Source: Leptoclinus maculatus | Lineage: Eukaryota > Chordata > Actinopteri > Perciformes > Stichaeidae | NCBI GenBank assembly: GCA_032191485.1 | Contig: JAVDOI010000077.1 | Span: 87,501 to 151,500, forward strand | Length of the DNA: 64,000 nt | Reading direction: 5' to 3' | In this document: piece after piece, positions 28,530 to 42,788 of the stretch | Position numbering within the stretch: the first letter of the stretch is position 1 | How the letters are laid out: every line of letters starts with the position of its first letter | The notes under the pieces: generated by a model | The model's database searches: none | What the model saw: the letters and a program-made list of their open reading frames with translations, nothing else | What the model was told of the DNA's origin: nothing | Program-made: the position numbers and the translations under genes

Positions 28530-28986
28530 ATGGGGGACCACGGAGCGACCAGCACCGGAGACCCGCAGCTGGACGAGGCGGTGCGGCGGTGGCTGAGCTG
28601 GGACAAGGTGAAGAAACATCACACCAGACCTCCCGATGAAATACTGCACTTTAACGGGGAGGTGTAGGTGGGCGAGCACATGTAGTGGGTTAGGGTTAAT
28701 ACATAGACGTCCATAGATAGTTCTGGTCGTTTGGTAACATCGACACACACACATTGCTCCGTAAAGTTCAACTTTATGTCATTAAAGAAGCTGCTGGACT
28801 CAGGAGCAGACTGTAAAACATCACATTTCTGTTTAAATAAGACATTCTGTATATATCGAATGATATATTATATATATATATAATATATATATGTATATAT
28901 AATAATATTATATATGTATTATAACCATAACTGTTGATTAAACAAAGTCACGCTGCACTTTAACCCTCTGAACTGATCCATCACCA

Positions 28987-29052
<66 letters not shown>

Positions 29053-32000
29053 CACAGTATAGTACAGTGTAGTTCTTAAAGGTCATGAATGTTTCTGACC
29101 TCTTCTGTAAATGTCAACAGCCTGGAAAAGATCCTCTCACTCAGACTGTTAGATTAACTAGTTATTAGAGCAACCGACTATTGAAACTCTATGGGGTATT
29201 ATTATTTTTCGTGATTCTTATTTTTGTGGGAATGGAGCATTTTGGGGTACTTGCTATGCATGAAAACTCACCAATTTTGCACACCTGTCATGGTGGAGAA
29301 AATCATCTGCCATACATTTCATATTTGTGTGTAATAAAATGTCTCTCTAGCGCCCCCTACAAGTCGGACCGGTGACGCCCCTCGGCCAGTATGTCCGATT
29401 TACTTGAAATTCAACACACATGTCCAAATCCGCTAGATCTACAAAAAAGCCTCTCAGACCTCTAAGCTCCGCCTACTTAGATTTTCCGCCATCTTGAATT
29501 TAGTGAAAAACACATTTTTGCAAACTCCTCCTACACGCTGGGTCCGATTACTACAGAATTTTCTGTGGATCATTAATGGACCTACGTCATCTCAAATTAT
29601 CAAAAGCTTTTTGATATCTCTTAGTGTTTACAAGATATGGACCAATAAACTTCTTAGGGGCGTGGCATAATATCAATACACATAACTTCTCTACCATTTG
29701 TCTTAAAATCACAAAATGTTCAGCATATGTGCACATCGCATCCTGTAACATACCCTGAGAATTGTTTTGCATTCGACCACTACGGGGCGCTACAGTAAAC
29801 CCGCAAAGTTGTGCTTTTTGTCACTTTTTGCATTTTTCAGCCTTCGTACTTTAACGAACTCCTACAGAATTTACGTGATCAACTTGAAATTTGGTCAGGA
29901 TGCTCTTCAGACCTTTGTGATTAAAAATTATCAAAATCGTGAGTTTTCATCGAAGAACCTGGACGTGGTGTGGCGGCCATTTTGCCTCATTCGGCATGAA
30001 AAAGGAAGTTGTTTTAACTCCAAGGTACTTTATCCAATCCGCACAAAACTTCTCATGCACGATGCACGATCAAGCCTAAACATACTTCAGTTGAAAAAAA
30101 TTCAATAACTCATAGCGCCGCCTACTGGCTACAGGAAATGTCATATTTTATACTTTTATTTACTCCTCCTAGCCAGGTGACCTTATGAGTCTACAATTTG
30201 GTAAGGATAGCCTCAATACATTGATGATGCATCGTCATGAATATTGTGAGTTTTCGTTGAACGCTGTTGCCGTGGCGACGCATCGTTCGCCATGAAAAAG
30301 GAAGCTGATAGTTTAGTGGCTTAGGATGCTCAAAAACTCATGGAACTTTGTACATGTGTCGTAGGTCATGGGAAGAAATATTTTATATGATTTTTAGCCT
30401 TGGTCGTTTTAAATTGTCTCCATAGCGCCCCCTACAATATTTCACAAGAGCAGCCCCAGCGCTACATTTCAGCTACATGTATGAAACTTGGTAGGCACAT
30501 GTATCCTATGGAGACTTAAAAATAAGTCTCTTGGGACCATGCTCTAAACCCTTCTGGAAGTCGGCCATTTTGATTTTCTTGTAATTTTTCCATAGATTTT
30601 GGCCTATTTCTAGTCGCTATACTTTAACGAACTCCTCCTAGGGACTTCATCAGATCCACTTCAAATTTTGTCAGTACAGTCTCAAGACCGTTGTGATTAA
30701 AAGTTATCAAAAGCTTTACGTTTAACGGCACGGCTTAGCCGTAGCGGGCGGCTACTTTACGTGATTCCCCATGAAAAAAGCTGATGTAACTCAGCTGGAC
30801 TTGTTCCAAACGGTCCCAAACTTCCCACGCTTGATGACACTCACGGCCCGAGGATGTGTACAAGCTCATTTTCTCTAATACTCACAGCATGTTTGCACAT
30901 GTTCTGTAGCGCCAGGCAGCGGATACAGGAAGCATTGGACTATTTGCAAAGCATCATTTCCAGCATCAGGCGGTCCACGCGGGATTAAAAACGTCTCACT
31001 CGCGGATGCGCTGTCCGACGTTCGCGGACACGCAGGCCGGGGTCCTGCCGGCACCCCCGACGTGCTGGAGGATGCAAGGGCCCGTTCATCGCTGCTCGCA
31101 GCTTTAATTATTATTATTATTATTAATAGAGATCCAGTTTACTGAGAATAAAGCAGGTTTGATTCACTATTTAATTTAAATAATATGGTCTCTAATTGTT
31201 CTTATTTCATCTTTAATATGTAGTTGAAAGGTTTTCAGTTTAAATTGTATTATTATATTATATTTGTATTATTCTTTAAAGGATCCGTCTGAAGTTATTC
31301 TATATTTCTCGTGTTCAGACTCAGGGTACATCCCAAGTCTCTTAATTGTCGTTTCCTCGCTCCTCGCTTGAACCGGAAGTTGTTCTGCTCCTCCATTTTG
31401 ACGCCCGTCCCAAAGCTCTTATTTAGCTCTGAGGAGCGAGGAGAGAGGAGAGAGGAGGGACCTCTGAGGAGCCATGAGCGAGGACGCACGAGAACAGCCT
31501 TCCAGGAAGTGTTTTAACAGCCGACACGCCCCCTCTTTGTTCATCAGTCATGTGATTGGACGCTGCAGCTGATGGACTGATGATGTTTTTCAACATGTAA
31601 ACATGAAGACGGATCAGATTAAACTAGTTTATATTTGATTCGTTTTCTGATTCACCGTCTGGTTTAAATAGATGTTCATTGTAGTCTGAACAAGATTTGT
31701 GTTTTCATGATCTGATGTTTCCCTCAATAACTTTATTATGAAACAATTAAAGTGAGAGAGAGCTTTTTACATCATTTATCATCATTTCATTCAGTCACGT
31801 GAGGCGGATCATTCCTGAGTGTTTGATGACTTTTATCCTTTAAGTTTAACCTGAAACATGGAGCCTAATAAACTAAGTCCAGTATTTAAGAGAAACCATA
31901 ATCATATTCTGGGTTATTTAATAATGACGTCACAGTCACGATTTCAGAACGTACAGACGCAGATAATTCATAAATAAGTCAAACGCATTCTGTCGTAGAA

Positions 32001-35000
32001 ATCGATCCTGATCTGATAAACAGAACACAGTTTGTTAACAGACTACAGAGAGAAACACCTCTACTGATGATAACTGTGTCTTTATTAGTTATTAGTATTA
32101 TTAGTTACTATTATTAAGTACTCTGATGATCACTGTCTTTATTAGTTATTAGTATTATTAGTTACTATTATTAAGTACTCTGATGATCACTGTCTTTATT
32201 AGTTATTAGTATTATTAGTTACTATTATTAAGTACTCTGATGATCACTGTCTTTATTAGTTATTAGTATTATTAGTTACTATTATTAAGTACAGTGATGA
32301 TAACTGTCTTTATTAGTTATTAGTATTATTAGTTACTATTATTAAGTACTCTGATGATCACTGTGTCTTTATTAGTTATTAGTATTATTAGTTACTATTA
32401 TTAAGTACTCTGATGATCACTGTCTTTATTAGTTATTAGTATTATTAGTTACTATTATTAAGTACAGTGATGATAACTGTCTTTATTAGTTATTAGTATT
32501 ATTAGTTACTATTATTAAGTACAGTGATGATAACTGTGTCTTTATTAGTTATTAGTATTATTAGTTACTATTATTAAGTACAGTGATGATAACTGTGTAT
32601 TTATTAGTTATTAGTATTATTAGTTACTATTATTAAGTACAGTGATGATAACTGTGTCTTTATTAGTTATTAGTATTATTAGTTACTATTATTAAGTACT
32701 CTGATGATTACTGTCTTTATTAGTTATTAGTATTATTAGTTACTATTATTAAGTACAGTGATGATAACTGTGTATTTATTAGTTATTAGTATTATTAGTT
32801 ACTATTATTAAGTACAGTGATGATAACTGTGTCTTTATTAGTTATTAGTATTATTAGATACTATTATTAAGTACAGTGATGATAACTGTCTTTATTAGTT
32901 ATTAGTATTATTAGTTACTATTATTAAGTACTCTGATGATCACTGTCTTTATTAGTTATTAGTATTATTAGTTACTATTATTAAGTACAGTGATGATTAC
33001 TGTCTTTATTAGTTATTAGTATTATTAGTTACTATTATTAAGTACTCTGATGATCACTGTCTTTATTAGTTATTAGTATTATTAGTTACTATTATTAAGT
33101 ACTCTGATGATCACTGTCTTTATTAGTTATTAGTATTATTAGTTACTATTATTAAGTACAGTGATGATAACTGTGTCTTTATTAGTTATTAGTATTATTA
33201 GTTACTATTATTAAGTACAGTGATGATAACTGTCTTTATTAGTTATTAGTATTATTAGTTACTATTATTAAGTACAGTGATGATCACTGTCTTTATTAGT
33301 TATTAGTATTATTAGTTACTATTATTAAGTACTCTGATGATCACTGTGTCTTTATTAGTTATTAGTATTATTAGTTACTATTATTAAGTACAGTGATCAT
33401 GTGAACAGACACAAACTTCTCTAAAGTCTCTCCAGCTGTTAAAGCCGACTGACAGCTGATCCAGCTGTGATCAGCTGATCCTCCGTCATCAGAAACAGAC
33501 GTCGCTTCACGTGACGCTTCAGAGGAAAGGACGTCTCATGTCTCTTAAAACATGTTTCCTCGTTTCCTCTCTCCTCCCATGGTTTCCTCCATGCATCCCT
33601 GGTGGGAGGGACTAAGACGCAAGGAAAGGATCAGTAATTCTTGTAGTTTTTATACAACAAAAAGCAGTAAAATAGAGACTTTGTCCGGGACTATTTTCAT
33701 CGGCGGATGAATCTATGTTTGGTGCTCTAGTAAGTATTTATACCTGTGAGTCAGAATGAACTGCAGTATGATGATGATGATGATGTCAGACTGTGATGGA
33801 GTTCTTCTTCGGTGGTGTAGAACCGGTGGACCCGGGCTCAGGTGGAGTCTCTGGTGGCGGCGGGTCGCCTGGACGACCTGAGGACGAGACTCTGCAGCCG
33901 GATGAGCTTCGGCACGGCGGGACTCAGAGCGCCGATGGGAGCCGGATTCAACCGGATCAACGACCTCACCGTCATCCAGTCCACACAGGTCAGATACCAG
34001 CTCGTACTGGTCCGGTCTCTCACACAGTGACACCAGATGAAGACGGGTCTGTTCTCTGTCTGTCTTCAGGGTCTACATTCCTACCTGTGCAGGTGCTTTG
34101 CAGACTTCAGCAGCAGAGGGGTGGTGGTCGGCTTCGACACCAGAGGACAGGAAGACAGCGGCTGCAGCAGTCAGAGGTGAACCTCTTCATCCTGGAGGAG
34201 ACCACAGGGCTCAAACTGGTCCCAGTAGAGAAGGACTTCACTCAGTGTTGACGAGAGAGACGGTCGGACTGTTTGTTTGTTTGGAGGACAGAAAGAGGAG
34301 CTTATTGTTACGTAGATGTTCAGAGTCACGCCTCAATATTTAGATGAGACTGAAGGAGACTTCTCTTTGAGACAAAACAATCAGAAACAGAAAAGGTAAA
34401 GAGAAATCTGTTCTTTCTCCATCATGTTGTCAGACACAACAAACAACAACAACAACCAGCTCTGTTAGTGGGCGGATCGTTGAGTGATCACATCACAGCT
34501 GGTTTAGCAGCTGCAGAGTTCTCCTTCAATTCTGGACCAGTTTCTGACTTCTGGTCCTTTTTTTAGTGTGAAGAACAAACAACAAACCGGATCCAATACA
34601 AAGTAGAACGAGGAACCAACAGAGAAGACGAAAGACCCCCCAAAAAAACTCAAGAAGAAGTCGATATGGATGAAACCGTGGCTAAGCCCCGCCCAATACG
34701 TCTTTCATCCAATTAAATGAGATTCTAGTCAATTAGTGTCGATGCACTTTGTTTTTTTAAGGTAATCTCCGACATCTGGTGGTGCAGCTTTTATTTTGAA
34801 AGTGGAGGGAAGCTTCTTAAATACATCATAAATAAAAAGTCATTAAAACGATTACATTTTATTATTCTTGTTTAAAGGTTGGCAAAGTTGACGGCTGCTG
34901 TGATGCTCAGCAGAGACGTTCCCGTCCATCTTTTCTCCACATTCGTCCCAACGCCGTTCGTGGTGAGCAAACGGTAACGCATCACTTCCTGTCAGCTGTC

Positions 35001-38000
35001 CTGTGTGTTGTAGTTTTATTAGTAAAATGTGTGTGCATTTGTCTCGAGCCGTACGCTGTGAAGAAGCTCGGTGCTGCAGCCGGAGTGATGATCACCGCAT
35101 CACATAATCCTAAAGAGGACAACGGATACAAGGTCAGAAAAACCACCACGAGTCCAGCTGACCACACTGAACAGAAAACTTGCTGGTGAAATACGATGAG
35201 GGGCCGCAGCTCTGTACCTGTGTCGCCCTCTGCAGGTGTACTGGTGTAACGGCGCTCAGATCTCCTCGCCTCACGATAAGGAGATCCTGCAGAGTATCGA
35301 GGAGCAGCTGGAGCCCTGGAGCGCCTCCTGCTGGGAGGAGGAGCTGGTGGAGAGCTGCTCCCTGAGGACCGACCCCCTGACCCAGATCAACAGCTGCTAC
35401 ATGGACGAGCTCACCTCCCTCTGCTTCCACAGGTAAGAAGACTTCTGCAGCATGTCCCCAGACCTCTACAACTAGTCCTCAGACCTCTGCTACTAGTTGC
35501 CAGACCTCTGCAGGTAGTCCTTCTACATCCGCGGATTGTCCTATCCTCCGGGTAGTCCTTCTATCCTCCGCGGGTAGTCCTATCTTCCGCGGGTAGTCCT
35601 TCTAACCTCGGCGGGTAGTCCTTCTAACCTCGGCGGATAGTCCTTCTAACCTCGGCGGGTAGACCTTCTAACCTCGGCGGGTAGTCCTTCTATCCTCCGC
35701 GGGTAGTCCTTCTATCCTCCGCGGGTAGTCCTTCTATCCTCCGCGGGTAGACCTTCTATCCTCCACGGGTAGACGTTCTATCCTCCGCGGGTAGTCCTTC
35801 TATCCTCCGCGGGTAATCCTTCTATCCTCGGCGGATAGTCCTTCTAACCTCGGCGGGTAGACCTTCTAACCTCGGCGGGTAGTCCTTCTATCCTCCGCGG
35901 GTAATCCTTCTATCCTCGGCGGATAGTCCTTCTAACCTCGGCGGGTAGACCTTCTAACCTCGGCGGGTAATCCTTCTATCCTCCGCGGGTAATCCTTCTA
36001 TCCTCCGTGGGTAGTCCTTCTATCCTCCACGGGTAGACCTTCTAACCTCGGCGGGTAGACCTTCTATCCTCCTTCTAACCTCAGCGGATAGTCCCCAGTT
36101 TGAATGCACTTATTTTAAGTTGCTATATTGTGTGATGTATCTCTTGTGTCTCTCAGAGATCTGAACTCAAGCTGTCCGTTGAAGTTTGTCCACTCGTCCT
36201 TCCACGGCGTCGGACACGTCTTCGTCCAGCAGGCTTTCTACGCATTCGGCTTCGCTCCACCAATCCCCGTCCCCGAGCAGAAAGACCCCGACCCCAACTT
36301 TTCCTCCGTCTGCTGCCCTAACCCAGAGGAGGGAGAGTCGGTCCTGGTAGGAAGCAGATCCCAGTTCTTTCATTCAGTGTTTTATTATTTATGTTTCAAC
36401 ATTAATCTCAGATTTTCTTCTTCAGGAGCTTTCTCTTCTTCTGGCAGAACGGGAAAACGCTCGCATTGTCCTGGCGAATGATCCCGACGCCGACCGCCTG
36501 GCTGTCGCTGAGAAGTCTGACGGGTAAGTGTGACGTTTAGCTCAAAGGCACCTCAGTACTGAGGCTGTCAGGGTTTGTAGTTAACCCGTACCTGCCTGTG
36601 TTACAGGTGCGGTTGGAAGGTGTTCACAGGTAACGAGCTGGCTGCCCTGTTGGGTTGGTGGATGTTCTTTAACTGGAAGGAGGCTCATCCGGATCCTGCA
36701 GACACCCAGAAGGTTTACATGTTGGCCACCACCGTGTCCTCCAAGATCCTGCAGACCTTCGCTCGCATCGAGGGGTTCCACTTCGAGGTCAGTTTAGATT
36801 AGAGATGGTATCCCATCTGTTAAAGTGATGATGATGATGATGATGATGAAGGACTGTGTTCAACAGGAAACTCTTCCTGGGTTTAAATGGATCGGCAACA
36901 GAATACACGAACTCTCCAAAACGGGAAACAACGTCATATTTGCCTTTGAGGAGTCGATTGGTAACCAACTTTATTTTTCATTGGATCTTTTTATTTTCTG
37001 CTCTCAGCTGATTGGCTCTCAGAGTTTCTGTGAGGTAAACCCTCAGTGGAGACTTGAAGGATAAGACGCTGACCCACCACGCTGACTGTCAGGTGTTTTT
37101 TGTCGCCGGTAGTTTTATTTATTTATATATATATATCTTCTTCTTCTTTTCGTTTCACTGAAGCGTGATGGTTATATGACAGTTTCCCATTTCTTTACAC
37201 AGTCCTTTGCATTTTTATTGAACACTGCAAGGTCTTTTGAGTTGCAAGGGTTGGGTAGTAGAGGGCAGACAAGGCAGTGCTCCATAGTATGGTCTGCTTC
37301 TCCACATTCACAGGTGTATATATATATATTTACATATATATAAATAAAGTTTCCTTTGTTCTTCTACAAGAGAGACACCTTTTCACTACATTACCAATCA
37401 CACCCGTTTTAGTACCATTCCTACAGGTGAGTGCAGATGACGAACAAAGACAAAAGTATAATAATAACGTAGCTACAGATATTAGTATTTCGTTATGTGG
37501 GAGGTAAAGCTGGGACTAGATGTGGGACGGTTCAGATCTCGGAGGTTTCCAGCTGCTGCTTCGTGTCTTCAGGTTTCCTTTGTGGCGGTTTGGTTCCTGA
37601 GAAAGACGGCGTAAGCTCGGCGGTGGTCGTGGCTGAAATGGCTGCTTACCTCCACAACAAGAACCTGAGTCTGAACCAGCAGCTGCTCAACATCTACCAG
37701 ACGTACGTTAACTTCACCTTATTTTCTACAGGAGACAGAAATACATCAGGTCAACTATTAATGCAGCTTTTACCTTTTCACGTCTGTGAAACATGATGAA
37801 ACAACAGCAATGTTAACAATTACATCTTCACTTTATTTGTGAGCACTGATGCAATAATTAGGATTTTACTTGTAAAATAACTAGTATCTGTGATGTCAGT
37901 GTTAATAGTTAAATGTATATATATATTATATATATGTATATATTTATATTATATGTATATATATGTATATATTTATATTATATGTATACATGTATATATT

Positions 38001-39494
38001 TATATATATGTATATATTTATATTATATGTATATATATATATTATATATATGTATATATTTATATATATGTATATATTTATATTATATGTATATATATAT
38101 TTTTTTTTATTATATGTATATATATATATTTATATTATATGTATATATATTTATATTATATGTATATATATATATATATTATATATGTATATATTTATAT
38201 TATATATGTATATATTTATATTATATGTGTATATATATATATTATATATATTTATATATGTATATATGTATATATTTATATATTTATATATTTATATATA
38301 TGTATATATTTATATTATATGTATATATGTATATATTTATATATATGTATATATTTATATATATGTATATATTTATATTATATGTATATATTTATATTAT
38401 ATGTATATATATATATTTATATTATATGTATATATATTATATATATTTATATATATGTATATATTTATATTATATGTATATATATTATATATATTTATAT
38501 ATATGTATATATTTATATTATATGTATATATATATTATATATATGTATATATTTTAGTGGTGTAACGGATCACAGATCGACACACGTGAACTGCGGATTA
38601 ATTTAATTTTCTTTATTTTTACAGTGTAATCATCATAGTGTGTAATACAGTTTTACTGCTGCTGTTCCTTTTCAAGTAACAAGTCCCCGAATATCAATGC
38701 AGAGTGTCAGTGAACAGATATAAAGCATGTGTTCACGTGAACGGAGCAGGTTAGAAGCATTTAACGGTGAAAGTCACGGCGAGCGGAGGAACTTGAGAAG
38801 CCCCCGGGTCATTGAAGTCTTCCCCGTAACTTATGACGGGATGAGGGTGGTGGGCAATCAACAACAAGGTATCATCGCGGCATTTAAGGTCTTTATTGCT
38901 GCAGACATAAGGCCATTCTCCATTGTGTAAAACAAAGGATTTCAAAATCTGGTTAAAGTTCTTGAGCCACGCTACTAAATCCCCTCACACACCACTTCAG
39001 TGTGAAGATTGTTCCTCTATGAAGAGGAAAAGATCTGTCTCTGTGAGAGTCACACAGACAGGTGCTGTAGACACGCCCCCTCTGTGAGAGTCACACAGAC
39101 AGGTGCTGTAGACACGCCCCCTCTGTGAGAGTCACACAGACAGGTGCTGTAGACACGCCCCCTCTGCGAGAGTCACACAGACAGGTGCTGTAGACACGCC
39201 CCCTCTGTGAGAGTCACACAGACAGGTGCTGTAGACACGCCCCCTCTGTGAGAGTCACACAGACAGGTGCTGTAGACACGCCCCCTCTGTGAGAGTCACA
39301 CAGACAGGTGCTGTAGACACGCCCCTTTCCCCAGATAATGTAGACATATTCTCATCTTTCTGAAAATAAATATCTTAAATATTTTAGTTTTCATGTAAGA
39401 CTATAGCCCAAAGTTATTTCTTTCAGTGTTCTTGAAGTTCTTTAATTAATAAATGGAAAGCAAAGTTATATTTGTCTCCTTTTCTTTGCTGATC

Positions 39495-39558
<64 letters not shown>

Positions 39559-42500
39559 TATATAATATATACACATATGTGGCCTCCAAATAAATCAGAC
39601 ATAATGTAAAAATGAAACCTTCCTGCAATAAATTATGAAAACATATTTGATTATTTAATAAATCTTTATTGTCTACTTTAGTGATTCTGATTAAAAATAA
39701 AGATTTAGTTTTACAGAAGAGTTTAAGTGATGAGGTTAAAATACAAATATTAAGTGTATTTAAATATCACATATAAAATAAACGTGTTGCCATGAGACAT
39801 ATGAACCTGAACTAAACCAATACATTCTTCTGTAACATCTGAGTTGAGCCTAATTAGATTTCATAATGATTTGATCGGATGGTTAAACCCTTCAGCCACT
39901 AGAGGGCAGCAGCTGTGCTTTGATTTATTTGGTCTTGAGGAGATTTTAGAAGTTGTTTAGGAAGTTCTTATTTTTTTATATTCTTTAGATTTCTCGCCCT
40001 CAGAATCAGAGTTCTAGAAGATTTATTCTACATTCTCTTCTCTTATTTTGACAGTTGTCTCTGTTGTGACTTCCTGTCTCCAGGTACGGTCACCACGTGT
40101 CTCAGACCTCCTACGTGGTCTGTGACGACCCCCCCACCATCCAGACCATCTTCTGCCGGATCAGAAACTTCGACGGCGAAGCTTCGTACCCGAAGACGTG
40201 CGGCGGCGTCCGGATCGTCCATGTCAGAGACGTCACCACGGGGTACGACAGCAGCCGGCCGGACCTCCGATCGGTAAGAACGGAGCGATTGATCAATGAA
40301 GTTCTGTGAGAAGGTACAACGTCTTTAGAAGTACTTGTAGTCAACGTGTCGTTCTTCTCCTGTGGAGGTACTTCCTGTGACGAGGAGCAGTCACATGATC
40401 ACCTTCACTCTGCAGAACGGCGTCGTGGCAACGCTGAGAACCAGCGGCACCGAACCCAAAATCAAGTGCTACACCGAGTACTGCGCAGCACCGGGGACCA
40501 GGTCAGCTGTAGTACACAGAGTACCGAGTACTGCTGATTTTAGAGTACAACTCTAAAGTACACGTTTTCCTTCTGCTCCATTGGCGTGGTTCTGGTTCCT
40601 CTTCACAGGTCCTCAATCTAAATATAATCTATATCTATATAATCTATAATATATATAATCTATAATCTATAATCTACATAATCTATATCTATATAATCTA
40701 TAATCTACATAATCTATATCTATATAATCTATAATATATATAATCTATAATCTACATAATCTATATAATCTATAATCTACATAATCTATAATCTATATCT
40801 ATATAATCTATAATATATATAATCTACATAATCTATAATCTATATCTATATAATCTATATAATCTATAATCTATATCTATATAATCTATAATCTACATAA
40901 TCTATATCTATATAATCTATAATCTATAATCTATATCTATATAATCTATAATATATATAATCTATAATCTACATAATCTATATCTATATAATCTATAATC
41001 TACATAATCTATAATCTATATAATCTATAATATATATAATCTATAATCTACATAATCTATATCTATATAATCTATAATCTACATAATCTATAATCTATAT
41101 CTATATAATCTATAATATATATAATCTACATAATCTATAATCTATATCTATATAATCTGTAATCTATATCTATATAATCTATAATATATATAATCTACAT
41201 AATCTATAATCTATATAATCTATATAATCTATATCTATATAATCTATAATATATATAATCTACATAATCTATAATCTATATCTATATAATCTATATAATC
41301 TATAATCTACATAATCTATAATATATATCTATAATATCTATATAATATATACAATTTATATATACTATAATCTATATCTATATAATCTATAATCTATATA
41401 ATCTATAATCTATATCTATATAATCTATATCTATATAATCTATAATCTACATAATCTATAATATATATCTATAATATCTATATAATATATACAATTTATA
41501 TATACTATAATCTATATCTATATAATCTATAATCTATATAATCTATAATCTATATCTATATAATCTATATCTATATAATCTATAATCTACATAATCTATA
41601 ATATATATCTATAATATCTATATAATATATACAATCTATATATACTATAATCTATATAAACTGTATATACTATAATTTATCATATCTATATAATCTATAT
41701 CTATATAATCTATATCTATATAATCTATATCTATATAATCTATATCTATATAATCTATATCTATATAATCTATATCAGGGGTCTTCAACGTGTTTCAGGC
41801 CAAGGACCCCCAAACTGATAGAGATGGAGCAGGGACCCCCGACTATATATATTGTATAACATTGTGTTTTATATTAAACTGGGCCTAGTGCCATGTATAA
41901 ACATACCTCTTTATTGAGCATTCAATACTAAGCTATTCAAATCATACACAGGTTCATATCTTCATGTTCTTATTGTAAACATGAAGGTCCAGTGAGGAGG
42001 GGGCCGTGACACTGACATTCATAAACACCTTATCAACTGATACCAATGTTAATATCAACACTGTCTGTTAATCACATGATAATCATGAACACAAGCTGTT
42101 CAACTAGACGTTTTTATTTTAAACATGAATGTGTAAATTAAACATGAGTGATGGCCTATTAGTGCCACTGCCATGCATCAACACACCTGTTGTCTTACAA
42201 TACTGAACTATTACAATAACGGACACATTCATGTTTTTTGGTCGAGTTACAAAACGATCCATTTTCATAACGATGTCCGTACACTTATAATAATAGCATA
42301 ATAATATACTGGCCTCAGTAGTTGGCTGTTGTGGATATGAGCTGCAGTGGTTTAGGAATATCTTGCACAAGGATTCGTGGGTGAAGTAAATGTTGTATTA
42401 TTACTATTATTGTTATTATCATTTTTTACTATTTTTTATTATTATATTGTTGTTGTTGTTGCTGCTATTATTATTTTGTATTGATAATTATCATCGTTGT

Positions 42501-42619
42501 TGTTGTTGTCCTGCAGTGAGGCGTCCTGTCTGGAGGCGGAGCTACGGAGGATCACAGCCGCCCTGCTGGACGAGTTCCTGGAGCCCGAGAGGAACAACCT
42601 GATTCGCCGCTGTGTCTAG
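28530..42619 (+). CDS. pgm2l1: Glucose-1,6-bisphosphate synthase (phosphoglucomutase 2-like 1), complete
   Basis: Cytosolic alpha-D-phosphohexomutase. PGM2L1 makes glucose 1,6-bisphosphate, the cofactor of phosphoglucomutases, from 1,3-bisphosphoglycerate. Exons: 28530-28607, 33821-33988, 34070-34176, 34878-34962, 35049-35132, 35236-35432, 36157-36346, 36426-36523, 36607-36787, 36867-36960, 37573-37702, 40084-40273, 40368-40501 and 42517-42619. They total 1839 nt, 612 residues (human 622), with all phases consistent. Catalytic loops are TASHNP with phospho-acceptor S164, metal loop DPDADR at 322-327, sugar loop FEES at 423-426, and phosphate loop RTSGTEPK at 558-565. GDPQLD near the start, GNELAALLGWWMF and VTTGYDSSRP favour PGM2L1 over PGM2. 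Exon 2 starts after a weak acceptor (ggtggtgtag). The C terminus (LIRRCV) is shorter than in human. Confidence 0.96.
28863..29055. repeat. (TA)n tract and (CA)n microsatellite
   Basis: TA-rich tract at about 28863-28915 and about 33 CA dinucleotides at 28985-29050, in PGM2L1 intron 1. Confidence 0.95.
29190..31125 (+). repeat. Dispersed unclassified fish repeat, copy 2 (long)
   Basis: About 1.9 kb with the same ordered phrases as 590-1830: 'catagcgccgcctactggct', 'agcagccccagcgctacatt', 'gtaggcacatgtatc' and 'gaactcctcctagggactt'. It ends 'gagggcccg'-like then (ATT)n. It is internally repetitive and non-coding. It lies in PGM2L1 intron 1. Confidence 0.65.
32050..33400. repeat. 57-59-bp minisatellite in PGM2L1 intron 1
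   Basis: About 23 units built on 'tttattagttattagtatta' and 'ttagttactattattaagta', differing mainly at one junction: 'ctctgatgatcactgtc' or 'cagtgatgataactgtc'. The variants occur in an interspersed order useful for tracing duplications. Confidence 0.97.
33400..33820. other. End of PGM2L1 intron 1, no feature assigned
   Basis: Unique-looking DNA with 'tttcctcgtttcctctctcc' and 'ggaaagg' phrases that loosely echo 31310-31560 in reverse, possibly related short repeats. Nothing coding was seen before exon 2. Confidence 0.4.
34177..34877. other. PGM2L1 intron 3, no feature seen
   Basis: About 0.7 kb of ordinary intron between exons 3 and 4. There is no tandem array or transposon that I can name, which makes it unusual among the longer introns here. 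Confidence 0.5.
35480..36090. repeat. 22-bp minisatellite in PGM2L1 intron 6
   Basis: About 28 units of 'gggtagtccttctatcctcc' plus 'gc', with the second form 'taacctcggc'. Blocks of several units recur, indicating unequal exchange. Confidence 0.96.
37172..37320 (-). mobile_element. Non-LTR retrotransposon C-terminal zinc-knuckle fragment
   Basis: The minus strand reads YTCECGEADHTMEHCLVCPL and continues to a stop at 37172-37174. The C-x-C-G...H-x3-H-C...C arrangement is the C-terminal Cys/His knuckle of Jockey/R1/CR1-like LINE proteins. Only this tail is present, in PGM2L1 intron 10. Confidence 0.6.
37915..38552. repeat. TATATG/TATATTTATAT-rich satellite in PGM2L1 intron 11
   Basis: Some 640 bp composed of 'tatatgtatatattta' and 'tatattatatgtata' units. 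All three plus frames are open across it purely because no G-A combination occurs. Confidence 0.96.
38555..39030. mobile_element. Possible hAT-like element end
   Basis: 'tggtgtaacggatcacag' at its left resembles the ggggtgtaacg termini of fish hAT-like elements, such as the one at 57865. I found no matching right end; a TA-rich tract (39497-39560) stands where one might be. 'acattctcatctttctgaaa'-type sequence near 39350 also occurs inside the 57865 element. Confidence 0.3.
39035..39330. repeat. 41-bp minisatellite in PGM2L1 intron 11
   Basis: Seven nearly perfect copies of 'tctgtgagagtcacacagac' plus 'aggtgctgtagacacgccccc'. Only one copy shows a substitution (tctgcgag). Confidence 0.97.
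40615..41775. repeat. TCTATAATCTATA satellite in PGM2L1 intron 13
   Basis: About 1.16 kb of 'aatctatatctatat', 'aatctataatctacat' and 'aatatatat' units. Segments of more than 100 bp repeat with few changes (for example around 41320-41450 and 41450-41590). Confidence 0.96.
41776..41860. mobile_element. hAT-like element end
   Basis: 'caggggtcttcaacgtgttt' followed by 'caaggacccccaaactgat' is a common terminus of non-autonomous hAT-like repeats in fish. The right end was not found; 41860-42360 may belong to the same element. Confidence 0.35.
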
Positions 42620-42788
42620 CTCCGCCCCCCCGAGCTATTTCCTGTTGATGATGTCACATCCTGTCCTTTCTGTGGCGTGGATTAAACAGATCAATAGATA
42701 TCAATGGTTGTCCTCCATACAGCAGAGAGCATCATGGGAAACCAAAGACAGATTATGTTCCTTTCAGTTTGATTGGTTATCAAGTATT

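Noticed and set aside
31295..31517. Overlapping short frames with Kozak-like ATG and an ETS-like CCGGAAGT
   Set aside because: The frames oppose each other, are short, and lie within a PGM2L1 intron with repeat-like surroundings; no family resemblance.
37890..38606. Tyr/Ile-rich frames of 200-238 residues
   Set aside because: TA-rich satellite with almost no possible stop codons in these frames.
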